From assembly GCF_003436275.1 (NCBI RefSeq), contig NZ_QSOP01000023.1:1-35498 (forward strand): DNA of 35,498 nucleotides. The letters run 5' to 3'. The translations under genes and the position numbers were made by a program. Shown here one piece after another: positions 7,847 to 15,309 of the stretch. The notes under the pieces were generated by a model. It was not told the DNA's origin. It saw only the letters and a list, made by a program, of their open reading frames with translations, and searched no databases. The number at the start of each line of letters is the position of its first letter. Position 1 is the stretch's first letter. This DNA is from Collinsella sp. TM09-10AT (GTDB lineage: Bacteria; Actinomycetota; Coriobacteriia; Coriobacteriales; Coriobacteriaceae).

Positions 7847-9922
7847 CTAACGCAGGTAAGCCTTCGCGTTGCTCAGGCTGTAGGCAATCGTTGAGCCGTT
7901 GTGCAGCAGTGACGACGTCTGCGGAGTGATCATGCCGGTAATGCCCAGCGCCAGGAGCGCCGAGTTGGTGAGCATCACCTTGGAATACGAACTCGTCAGA
8001 CGATCGATAAGCCCCTGACTCATACGGCGCAGGCGCACGATCGCGGCAAGATCCGTATCGGTCAGGATGATGTCGGCAACCTCCTTGGCGATGTCGCTTC
8101 CGCCACCCATCGCCAAGCCCACGTCGGCCAAACCGAGCGCCGGCGAATCGTTGACACCGTCGCCCACCATGGCAACGTGGCGCCCCTCGCGCTTAATCCG
8201 CTCCACATAGGCGTACTTGTCCTCGGGCAGCAGTTCGGCCTTAAACTCGTCGACGCCCGCCTCGCGCGCGATGCGCTCGGCCGTGCGCTCGGAGTCGCCC
8301 GTAAGCATAACGACATGCTTGACGCCCAGCGCATGCAGGTCGGCGATGGCCTCACGGACCCCGGGCTTGAGCGGATCCTCGATACCGAGCACGCCGACGA
8401 CCTTGCCATCGACCGCCAGATACAGCGGTGACAGGCCCTGCATCTGAGACTCAATGCGCTCCTTAATGTCGGAATCGAGCTGCGCGCTCTCGTCCTCAAA
8501 CACAAAGTGTGCCGAGCCGATAATCGCGCGACGCCCTTCAATGGACGAAGCGATGCCGTGCGCCACGATGTACTCGACGGCAGCATGGCGCTCGCGGTGC
8601 TCGAGCCCGCGCTCGCGTGCCGCATTGACCACGGCACGCGCCACCGGATGCGGAAAATGCTCCTCCAAGCAAGCGGAAAGGCGCAGGACCTCGTCCTCGC
8701 TCCAGCCATCGGTGGTGAGCACGCAGGCAAGACGCGGCTGCGCCTCGGTAAGCGTGCCGGTCTTGTCAAACACAATGGTGTCGGCCTTGGCAAACGACTC
8801 AAAGTACTTCGCGCCCTTGACCATGACGCCCATCTTGGCAGCATCGCTCATAGCGGTCATGACGGCAACGGAACCCGTGAGCTTGAGTGCGCACGAGTAG
8901 TCGACCATCAGTGCCGCCGAGGTCTTGATGAGGCTGCGGGTAGTAAGCGCAACCAGGCCCGCGAGCAAGAAGTTCCACGGGACGATCTTGTTGGCAAGGT
9001 CCTCCATATGCGACTGGCCCTCGGACTTGAGCGAGTCGGCCGTCTGCACGAGCGAGACGATTGAGCGCAGTTTGGTTTGCGCCGTATTGGCGCGCACGCG
9101 CACCAAGATGCTGCCGTCTTCCACGACGGTGCCGGCGAACACGTCGTCGCCTGCGCTACGCTCGACGGCCAGCGGCTCGCCGGTCAGGGTCGCTTGGTTG
9201 ACCATAGCGCTCCCCTGCTCGACAACACCGTCGATGCAAATGGACATGCCAGTGCGCACGGCTACCAAGTCGCCGGGCTCGAGCTCGGTGGCGGCAACGC
9301 TTACCTCGGTGTCACCGACCACTTTTTGTGCCTTATCGGGCACGTCGAGCAGCGAGTTGATGAGCTCGTTTTCGCTCATGGCGCGCGTGTAGTCCTCGAG
9401 CAATTCGCCCACGTTGAGCAGGAACATCGTCTGGCCGGCGGTATCGACGTCGCGTTTGACAAACGAGATACCAATGGCCGAAGCATCGAGCACGGGAACG
9501 GTCAGGCGCGGCTGCGCGAGCTCACGGAGGGCGGCGCGCAAAAATGCCATGTAACCGGCCACGACAAACACAGCACGCAGAGGCGTCGGCAAGAACCAGC
9601 GGCGCGCGTAGTGGGCGCCGATAAGTGTGGCAAGATCCATGACGAGCTTGTGCTTGCGTGGCTCAAGCTGCATCACGTAACCCGTCTTTGCGTCGGCGAT
9701 GGCCTGAGCGTCGAGCGCACCGACGGCGGCCAGCACGGCATCGCGGCGCGACTCGTCGTATTCGAGTGCCATCTGGCCAATGCGGCCGTAGACGCGCACC
9801 TTGTGCACGCCGTCGATGTCGCCGCCAAGCTTAAGAAGTGCATCGAGATCGCTCTCTGGCACAGGACCCGCCAATTGAAGACGGGTCCTGCCGGGGATCT
9901 CGCTAATAATCGAGAATCTCAT
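7847..9922 (-). CDS. P1B-type heavy-metal-transporting ATPase
   Basis: Integral membrane pump that uses ATP to move a metal ion, 691 residues. The actuator loop TGEP is at 247-250. The phosphorylation site is DKTGT at 386-390 and the nucleotide-binding HP signature at 425-426 (EHFPHP). The hinge GDGVND is at 587-592. The N-terminus (IPGRTRLQLAG) looks like a degenerate metal-binding domain without the CxxC pair. In the transport helix the usual Cys-Pro-x triplet is replaced by Ser-Cys-Ala (DYSCALK, 341-347), which marks a divergent P1B subgroup, so copper is not the default guess. Only 18 bases separate it from the small membrane protein upstream. The ribosome-binding site is weak, suggesting coupling. 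Candidate substrates are manganese, zinc or iron; this is inference. Confidence 0.92.
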   Translation of the reverse strand: MRFSIISEIPGRTRLQLAGPVPESDLDALLKLGGDIDGVHKVRVYGRIGQMALEYDESRRDAVLAAVGALDAQAIADAKTGYVMQLEPRKHKLVMDLATLIGAHYARRWFLPTPLRAVFVVAGYMAFLRAALRELAQPRLTVPVLDASAIGISFVKRDVDTAGQTMFLLNVGELLEDYTRAMSENELINSLLDVPDKAQKVVGDTEVSVAATELEPGDLVAVRTGMSICIDGVVEQGSAMVNQATLTGEPLAVERSAGDDVFAGTVVEDGSILVRVRANTAQTKLRSIVSLVQTADSLKSEGQSHMEDLANKIVPWNFLLAGLVALTTRSLIKTSAALMVDYSCALKLTGSVAVMTAMSDAAKMGVMVKGAKYFESFAKADTIVFDKTGTLTEAQPRLACVLTTDGWSEDEVLRLSACLEEHFPHPVARAVVNAARERGLEHRERHAAVEYIVAHGIASSIEGRRAIIGSAHFVFEDESAQLDSDIKERIESQMQGLSPLYLAVDGKVVGVLGIEDPLKPGVREAIADLHALGVKHVVMLTGDSERTAERIAREAGVDEFKAELLPEDKYAYVERIKREGRHVAMVGDGVNDSPALGLADVGLAMGGGSDIAKEVADIILTDTDLAAIVRLRRMSQGLIDRLTSSYSKVMLTNSALLALGITGMITPQTSSLLHNGSTIAYSLSNAKAYLR

Positions 9923-9940
9923 AGTTTGTGCCTGGGAGCG

Positions 9941-10186
9941 TTACTCGGCTGCCTCGTCAGCAGCGGCCTCGCTCTGGGTGATGTAAGCAGCCTCGGCAAC
10001 CATGTCGTCGACATTAGCCTTGGCCTGCTCGACCATGTCCTGGTAGCCGTTCTTGATGCGCATGCCGCACGCGATACCCTGCACGCAGGCGTTCTTTACC
10101 GGAGCGCTGGTAAGCAGCTTGATGCCGGCCGTGCCAAGCAGAAAACCGCCACCGACAAGCAGGGTATTGAACGTCGACTTCTTCAT
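9941..10186 (-). CDS. Small PacL/DUF1490-like membrane protein partner of the ATPase
   Basis: An 81-residue protein with a short basic N-terminus and one hydrophobic segment containing TLLVGGGFLLGTAGIKLL (residues 7-24). Two cysteines follow in the CVQGIAC stretch. An acidic, Ala-rich amphipathic C-terminus ends EAAADEAAE. The start ATG at 10186 follows AAGGAG at seven bases. Its position directly before a P1B ATPase recalls mycobacterial PacL1 (DUF1490), encoded next to CtpC, which acts as a membrane scaffold and metal chaperone for the pump. The similarity is by size, layout and the Gly-rich membrane segment. The His-rich metal tail of PacL1 is absent here. Confidence 0.75.
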   Translation of the reverse strand: MKKSTFNTLLVGGGFLLGTAGIKLLTSAPVKNACVQGIACGMRIKNGYQDMVEQAKANVDDMVAEAAYITQSEAAADEAAE

Positions 10187-10294
10187 GTTGCTTCTCCTTT
10201 TTGCCGCATTGGACGCGGCATGGTGCTTCAGCACCCGAGTAAACAAGTTTGCTCGAGCACGCTTTTGAAATATCTCAATTTTATCTAACTATCT

Positions 10295-10314
10295 AGGTCA
10301 GCCATGGCTAACCT
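10295..10314. promoter_or_regulatory. 20-bp palindrome, candidate metal-regulator operator
   Basis: AGGTCAGCCATGGCTAACCT is a near-perfect dyad with one mismatched pair, about 110 bases upstream of the small membrane protein. Its arms (AGGTTAG/CTGACCT on the minus strand) resemble the half-sites of DtxR/IdeR/MntR-family operators, though with a longer centre. An A/T-rich stretch with a TAAAAT hexamer follows downstream. Confidence 0.5.
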
Positions 10315-10356
10315 TTTGAAAATTAACGATGCGGAGTAACCGATTGTCAATGTGAG

Positions 10357-10373
10357 AAAGGGACTGTCCCTTT
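10357..10373. repeat. Short palindrome after the ABC genes
   Basis: AAAGGGACTGTCCCTTT lies about ten bases past the stop codon of the second ABC gene. Next to it is GCCCCTT, so it may be related to the GCCTGTCCCC hairpins elsewhere in this window. It has no clear T tract. It may act as a weak terminator. Confidence 0.4.
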
Positions 10374-10381
10374 GCCCCTTC

Positions 10382-12139
10382 TTACAACTGCCAGGTAGCT
10401 GCTTCCTTTTGCAGCGCCACCATGCGGGCGAATTCTCCACCTGCCGCCTTGAGCTGCGCCGGAGTGCCCTGCTCGGCAACCACACCATCCTTGAGTACAA
10501 CGATCTTATCGGCATTTTCCACCGTGCGCATACGGTGGGCAATAACGATAACCGTCTTACCTGCAAGCAGACGGGAGAGCGCCTGCTGAACCACGGTCTC
10601 GTTCTCCACATCCAAGCTCGCCGTCGCCTCGTCCAACAGCACGATAGGCGCGTCTTTGAGCAGCGCACGGGCGATAGAGATGCGCTGGCGCTCACCGCCG
10701 GACAGCTTGGAGCCGTTCTCGCCGATCATGGTGTCATAGCCCTGCGGCATGCGGCTCACAAACTCGTCGCAGTTGGCGGCACGCGCGGCAGCAAGCACTT
10801 CCTCATCGGTGGCATCGCGACGACCAAGACGGATGTTTCCCATCACCGTGTCGTCAAAGAGCAGCACGTCTTGGAACACAATGGCGTAGTCGCGCAGCAG
10901 CGCCTCGGGATCCACGCTCGCAACATCCACGCCGCCCACGGTGACCGTGCCTTCGGTGGCGTCCCAAAAGCGCGCGGCCAGGCGGCTCACCGTGGACTTA
11001 CCGGAGCCCGAAGGACCGACCAGTGCCGTGACCTCGCCTTCCTTGGCGGTAAAGCTCACATCGGTAAGAACTTTCTCGCCGGCGCGGCCGTCCTCGCCCG
11101 CACCATAGCCAAATGCCACGTGATCGAACACCACATCGTGGCCTACGGGCTCAAACTGCTCGCTGCCCCGCGCCACGGGCTCTTCCATGATGGAACGCAT
11201 GCGCTTGGCCGACGACTCGGCGGCAAACAGCTCGGACATCAGCATCAGCGCCTGATCAAAGGGCGCATAGATGCGGCTCACCATAAGCAGGAAGGCAAAC
11301 ATCATCAAAAAGTCGACCTGGCCGGAGGCGACCATCGCAGCGCCCGTGACCAACGTGGTGGCAATCCCCAGGCGCAGGATGGCAAAGGCGGAGTTGACCA
11401 AAAGCCCATTGGCGAGCTCGCCCTTGGTGGTCTCGCGCTCCTCGGCATCGATCACGGCGTTGAGCCCCTCAAGATAATGAGTCTCCTGGTTAGTGGCGCG
11501 GATCTCGCGCACGCAGTCGAGCGTCTCCTGGATCGCCTCGGTAACCTTGACCTTCTCGGCACGCACATGGTCGAACACCGGGGTCATGGGGCCGCGTGTC
11601 AGATACAGCACGGCAAAGGCCACGGGCACGCTCCAAAACGCCGCGATCGCCAGCTGCCAGCAAAAGAACAGCGACGCCACGAACACAATAGCGCTTGCGA
11701 TGATGGCACCCCAAAGCTCTCCCAGCACGTGGCTGTAGGCGTGCTCCATGGCCTGGACGTCGCCCATGATGGTCTCGGTTAAATCGGCCAGATCACGACG
11801 GCCAAAAAACGACAGCGGCAGCTTGCGCAAGCGCTCGGCAATCTCCATACGCTGCTTGCCGCACTCCTCGTAAAAGATGCAGTAGGTGTAGTAATACTGC
11901 TGCCAGTTAGAGGCAAAGAGCAACACGAAAAAGACCAGGAGGCCGCCCACAATCGGCAGGGCATCCGGCAGGTCGGCACCGGTGGCGAGATGTTCGACAA
12001 AACCAGCCATGACCAGGAACAAAAAGCCCATGCCGGCCATGGTCACAAGATTGGTGAGCGTGGTCCAGAAAATGCCGCGTTTTACGCCGGCGACACCTTT
12101 ATCGGATAGGAAATACTTCTTTTGGAATGAGGCGAACAT
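10382..12139 (-). CDS. ABC transporter, fused permease-ATPase (second subunit)
   Basis: Half-transporter of 585 residues. About six membrane helices fill residues 20-300, and the ATPase domain follows. Walker A is GPSGSGKS, the signature is LSGGERQR, Walker B runs into DEATASLD, and the H-loop is in IVIAHRM. Its ATG immediately follows the stop codon of the upstream ABC gene with no gap, so the two products almost certainly form a heterodimer. The pairing with an AATAFADPENE-type partner is the pattern of siderophore-uptake exporters turned importers (YbtPQ, IrtAB). The substrate is therefore plausibly a ferric siderophore, but drug or peptide export cannot be excluded. A palindrome follows the stop. 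Confidence 0.88.
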   Translation of the reverse strand: MFASFQKKYFLSDKGVAGVKRGIFWTTLTNLVTMAGMGFLFLVMAGFVEHLATGADLPDALPIVGGLLVFFVLLFASNWQQYYYTYCIFYEECGKQRMEIAERLRKLPLSFFGRRDLADLTETIMGDVQAMEHAYSHVLGELWGAIIASAIVFVASLFFCWQLAIAAFWSVPVAFAVLYLTRGPMTPVFDHVRAEKVKVTEAIQETLDCVREIRATNQETHYLEGLNAVIDAEERETTKGELANGLLVNSAFAILRLGIATTLVTGAAMVASGQVDFLMMFAFLLMVSRIYAPFDQALMLMSELFAAESSAKRMRSIMEEPVARGSEQFEPVGHDVVFDHVAFGYGAGEDGRAGEKVLTDVSFTAKEGEVTALVGPSGSGKSTVSRLAARFWDATEGTVTVGGVDVASVDPEALLRDYAIVFQDVLLFDDTVMGNIRLGRRDATDEEVLAAARAANCDEFVSRMPQGYDTMIGENGSKLSGGERQRISIARALLKDAPIVLLDEATASLDVENETVVQQALSRLLAGKTVIVIAHRMRTVENADKIVVLKDGVVAEQGTPAQLKAAGGEFARMVALQKEAATWQL

Positions 12140-13966
12140 TTAGGCCTCGCCTCCCTTCGCGACGGCGACATCCGCGGTCGCTGCAGTGATTTTCCAGCTC
12201 GCGGCCTGTTCGTATTCGGCCCACATCTTGGCGTACAGGCCTTTTTGGGACAGCAGCTCGGCATGGGTGCCAGTCTCCTGCACGCTACCTTGGTTGAGCA
12301 CCACGATCTTGTCGGCCCCCACCACGGTCGAAAGCCGGTGCGCGATCATAATGACTGTGCGACCCGCCGCCAGTTTGCTAAAGGCGCGCTGGATGAGCGC
12401 CTCGTTCTCGGGGTCGGCAAAGGCTGTGGCCTCGTCGAGCACCACGATGGGCGCGTCCTTAAGGATTGCGCGGGCGAGCGCCACGCGCTGGACCTCGCCG
12501 CCCGAAAGGTACGCCCCGCCGGCGCCGAGCATGGTGTCGATGCCCTGCGGGAGCTTGGCCACGATATCGTCGCACTGGGCCGCGGAGAGGGCCGCGCGCA
12601 CTTCGTCGTCAGTGGCCGTAGGCTTGGAGGCGCGCACGTTATCGGCAAGTGTTTGGCGGAACAGCTGGTTGGTCTGAAACACAAAGGCGACCTGGTCCAT
12701 GAGCTCGTGCGGATCCATGTCGCGAACGTCTACGCCGCCCACGAGCACACGACCCAAGGAAACATCCCAAAAACGCGGGATCAGGCTTGCGCAGGTCGAC
12801 TTACCGCCGCCCGAGGGACCAACCAACGCAAGGGTGCTACCTGCGGGAACGCTAAAGCTCACATGATCGACGGCAGGCACCTCGGCGCCCTCGTAGGTAA
12901 AGCTCACGTCCTCAAAGCGTACATCGCTGCCAGCGGGGTGCTTGGGTTGAGCGGGCACGGAGAGCTGCTTGGAATCCATAACGCTTCGGATGCGAGCCAG
13001 CGAATCAGCACTCATCTGAGACGCCTCGCCCACAAACATAAGCTTGGTCATGGCCGTCGGCACCACGGCCGAAAAGATCGCGTAAAACGTAAAATTGACC
13101 ATAAAGTGCGCGAAGTCCGTCTCGCCCGGCGCCAGCAGCAGCGCCACAGGCAAAAGAAATGCCACAAGGCCGTTGAGCGCAGTAAGGTTGAGCACCTGCG
13201 GACCCCGGCAAAACGTACCCGCATAGTTTTGCGCCATATCGGCGTATTCGGCGATCGCATCGTGGAACGCCTTAAAGGAGTAGACCGTCTGCTGGAATAC
13301 CTTGACCACGGGGATGCCGCGTACGTATTCGGTGCCGGTCTTGTTCATCTTGACCAGCGCGCCCATGTAAGCCTTCATAAACTCGGCGCCCTTGCCGCTC
13401 ATCATGGTGGCCATGGCGCAAAACGAAACGACGACCGAGATTAAGCATGCCGCGCCCAAACGCCAATCGAGGGCAAATAGCAGCACAAGCAGGCCCACGA
13501 CCATGGCGGTGGCACCGGCGATATCGGGCAGCATGTGCGCGAGCAGCGTCTCGGTGGAGGCGGCACAGCCGTCTACGATACGGCGCAGCTCACCGGTGGC
13601 GTGCGTGTCAAAGTAGCCGAGCGGCAGCTTAAGCAGATGCTCGCTCGTAGCCTTGCGGATATTGGATGCGCAGCGAAACGCGGACAGGTGCGTGCACATG
13701 AGTCCCACGAAATAGACCACGATGCTTGCCAGGGCAAAACCAACAGCCCACCAACCATACATCGCGATGTCGGCGGCCTCGCTCCAGTTGGGCGCCACGG
13801 CAATCAGGTCTCGCGCAACAAGCCAGATGCACACGTACGGGCCAAAGCTCAACAGCTGCGAGAACGCCGAGAGGGCCATGCCCAAATACGTTAGGAATTT
13901 ACGGTCACCGGCATATGCAAGTAGCTCGCCGATGCCGCCGCCTTCCTTTTTTGATCCCTTTGCCAT
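12140..13966 (-). CDS. ABC transporter, fused permease-ATPase (first subunit)
   Basis: Half-transporter of 608 residues with six predicted membrane helices and a C-terminal ATPase. Walker A is GPSGGGKST, the signature is LSGGEVQR, and Walker B with D-loop reads DEATAFADPENE. That D-loop is typical of YbtP/IrtA-type siderophore transporters, whereas most exporters have DEATSALD. I chose the ATG at 13966 because AAAGGAA precedes it. The open frame continues to 14434, but that part is antisense to the regulator gene. It is the first gene of a two-gene operon whose leader is shared with the divergent AraC-type gene. Confidence 0.88.
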   Translation of the reverse strand: MAKGSKKEGGGIGELLAYAGDRKFLTYLGMALSAFSQLLSFGPYVCIWLVARDLIAVAPNWSEAADIAMYGWWAVGFALASIVVYFVGLMCTHLSAFRCASNIRKATSEHLLKLPLGYFDTHATGELRRIVDGCAASTETLLAHMLPDIAGATAMVVGLLVLLFALDWRLGAACLISVVVSFCAMATMMSGKGAEFMKAYMGALVKMNKTGTEYVRGIPVVKVFQQTVYSFKAFHDAIAEYADMAQNYAGTFCRGPQVLNLTALNGLVAFLLPVALLLAPGETDFAHFMVNFTFYAIFSAVVPTAMTKLMFVGEASQMSADSLARIRSVMDSKQLSVPAQPKHPAGSDVRFEDVSFTYEGAEVPAVDHVSFSVPAGSTLALVGPSGGGKSTCASLIPRFWDVSLGRVLVGGVDVRDMDPHELMDQVAFVFQTNQLFRQTLADNVRASKPTATDDEVRAALSAAQCDDIVAKLPQGIDTMLGAGGAYLSGGEVQRVALARAILKDAPIVVLDEATAFADPENEALIQRAFSKLAAGRTVIMIAHRLSTVVGADKIVVLNQGSVQETGTHAELLSQKGLYAKMWAEYEQAASWKITAATADVAVAKGGEA

Positions 13967-13985
13967 GAGATTCCTTTCTAACGGC

Positions 13986-14014
13986 TTGAGAGTTAACCGT
14001 AAGAAACTTATCAT
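13986..14014 (+). promoter_or_regulatory. Promoter of the AraC-type regulator
   Basis: TTGAGA (13986-13991) and TATCAT (14009-14014) are separated by 17 bases on the plus strand. It lies in the 114-base divergent region between regulator and ABC operon, where the regulator would be expected to bind. Confidence 0.6.
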
Positions 14015-14080
14015 GGGCGTGTTAGCCAAGACACACAATCGAGGCAGGCGTGGACGTTTCTGCAAAGGAAGGGGACGCTT

Positions 14081-15085
14081 TTGAAAATGCGGCGGGCAGC
14101 AACCGATATAACCGAGCTCTACGCACCGCAGTTTGAGCAGTTTGGTCTGCAGCTTTCCGGCAAGGGCGCCGTCTTTACCGGTGAGGTGACAAACGATCGG
14201 GCGCACGGACGCGCATGGATCATGCCCCTCTCCCCTGCCTGCATCGTCATGGAGCATTACATTACCCCGATGCACGATATGTACCTGGCCGAATACACAC
14301 CCGAACCGTACGCGTGCGTGAGCGAGGTCAGCGCGCCCACGCTCATGTGCATGCCCGAAGCCGGCATAACGCCTGCGAACCTTAAACCCCTGCATGGACC
14401 GTGGCCAAACAATGCTGTGTGCAGCTTTATCCAAGATAACTGTGGCGAGGAGTTAAGCCCACTGTTTGCAGGGCGGCTCTATCACTCGCGCTCGGTGCTC
14501 TTTTTGCCTGGATATTTTGACGAACTGGAGTACCGCTATCCCACCGAGTTCGCAGGGGTCTTTGAGGCGTTTGCCGAGCCATGGCACGAGGAGGCGACGT
14601 CTGCCATCTGCCACACGTTGCGCAGGATTAACGAGGACCGCGCCCGCACCGTAGGCGGACACGTCTATATGCAAGGCATCGTGGAGACCATGGTCGCGGA
14701 GCTCGCCTGTTCGCGCGCGGCCCACAAGCAGGCGCGGCAGGCGGCAGACACACGCGTCAGCATAACCATTGCCGAAGAAGCAACGGCAATGATTGAGCGC
14801 GCGCTCGACAAGGGCAAACGTGTGGGTATCAACGAGGTGGCCGAGAGGCTCTACACAAGCCGCTCCAAGCTATGCGCCACCTTTAAGGCCCAAACTAGCG
14901 AGTCCCTGGGCGCCTACATTCGCAGACGCCGTATGGAGCGAGCACAGGACCTTTTGGCCGATAGCGCGCTCACGATAGCGCAGGTGGCAGAGCGTCTAGG
15001 CTACCCTCAGCAGGCTGCCTTCGCCCAAGCCTTCAAGCAACACACCGGCACCACCCCCACCGCTTGGCGCTCCCAACATATATAA
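14081..15085 (+). CDS. AraC-family transcriptional regulator
   Basis: DNA-binding regulator of 334 residues. The C-terminal 100 residues hold two helix-turn-helix units: INEVAERLYTSRSKLCATFK and, later, TIAQVAERLGYPQQAAFAQAFK. They end in the family's HTGTTPTAWR. The N-terminal 200 residues form the ligand or dimerisation region and show no recognised cupin motif. The start is TTG at 14081 or ATG at 14087; the purine tract AAGGAAGGGG fits TTG slightly better. Divergent placement from the ABC pair suggests it controls that operon, as YbtA controls yersiniabactin genes. That is inference from context. Confidence 0.88.
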   Translation: MKMRRAATDITELYAPQFEQFGLQLSGKGAVFTGEVTNDRAHGRAWIMPLSPACIVMEHYITPMHDMYLAEYTPEPYACVSEVSAPTLMCMPEAGITPANLKPLHGPWPNNAVCSFIQDNCGEELSPLFAGRLYHSRSVLFLPGYFDELEYRYPTEFAGVFEAFAEPWHEEATSAICHTLRRINEDRARTVGGHVYMQGIVETMVAELACSRAAHKQARQAADTRVSITIAEEATAMIERALDKGKRVGINEVAERLYTSRSKLCATFKAQTSESLGAYIRRRRMERAQDLLADSALTIAQVAERLGYPQQAAFAQAFKQHTGTTPTAWRSQHI

Positions 15086-15086
15086 A

Positions 15087-15115
15087 GAATGAAGGCGCCA
15101 ACGGCGCCCTCATTC
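15087..15115 (+). terminator. Hairpin after the AraC-type gene
   Basis: GAATGAaGGCGCC pairs with GGCGCCcTCATTC around a three-base loop, starting two bases after the stop codon. The tail is A/T-rich but not a true T tract. Confidence 0.6.
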
Positions 15116-15166
15116 ACCAAATTCAATCCAGCCCACCTGACCCGAACGGCCGAGTCGTCTGATCGT

Positions 15167-15297
15167 GGAAGCCCCGAGTCGCCGGGGTGTTTGCTCCAAA
15201 TGAGTTCCGCATGCAAAGAAGGCCACTAAATGTGGCCTTCGTCTTGCATAGGACTGTTTGAAATTTGGAGGAAATACCCCGGCGACTCGGGGCTTCC
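15167..15297. repeat. 131-bp imperfect palindromic element
   Basis: The outer arms (GGAAGCCCCGAGTCGCCGGGG and its complement) are perfect over 21 bases. After an internal mismatch zone they continue as CTCCAAAT/ATTTGGAG, then GCATGCAAA-type arms, and end in a central hairpin GAAGGCCAC..GTGGCCTTC (15218-15240). The whole segment can fold into one long interrupted hairpin. It lies between the convergent araC-type and gatB genes and may terminate both. Size and shape suit a MITE-like or REP-like mobile repeat. No target-site duplication was identified. Confidence 0.8.
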
Positions 15298-15309
15298 CCG
15301 GCCTCGCAG

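Noticed and set aside
13967..14434. N-terminal extension of the first ABC subunit
   Set aside because: It is antisense to the AraC-type gene, and a good ribosome-binding site supports the start at 13966.
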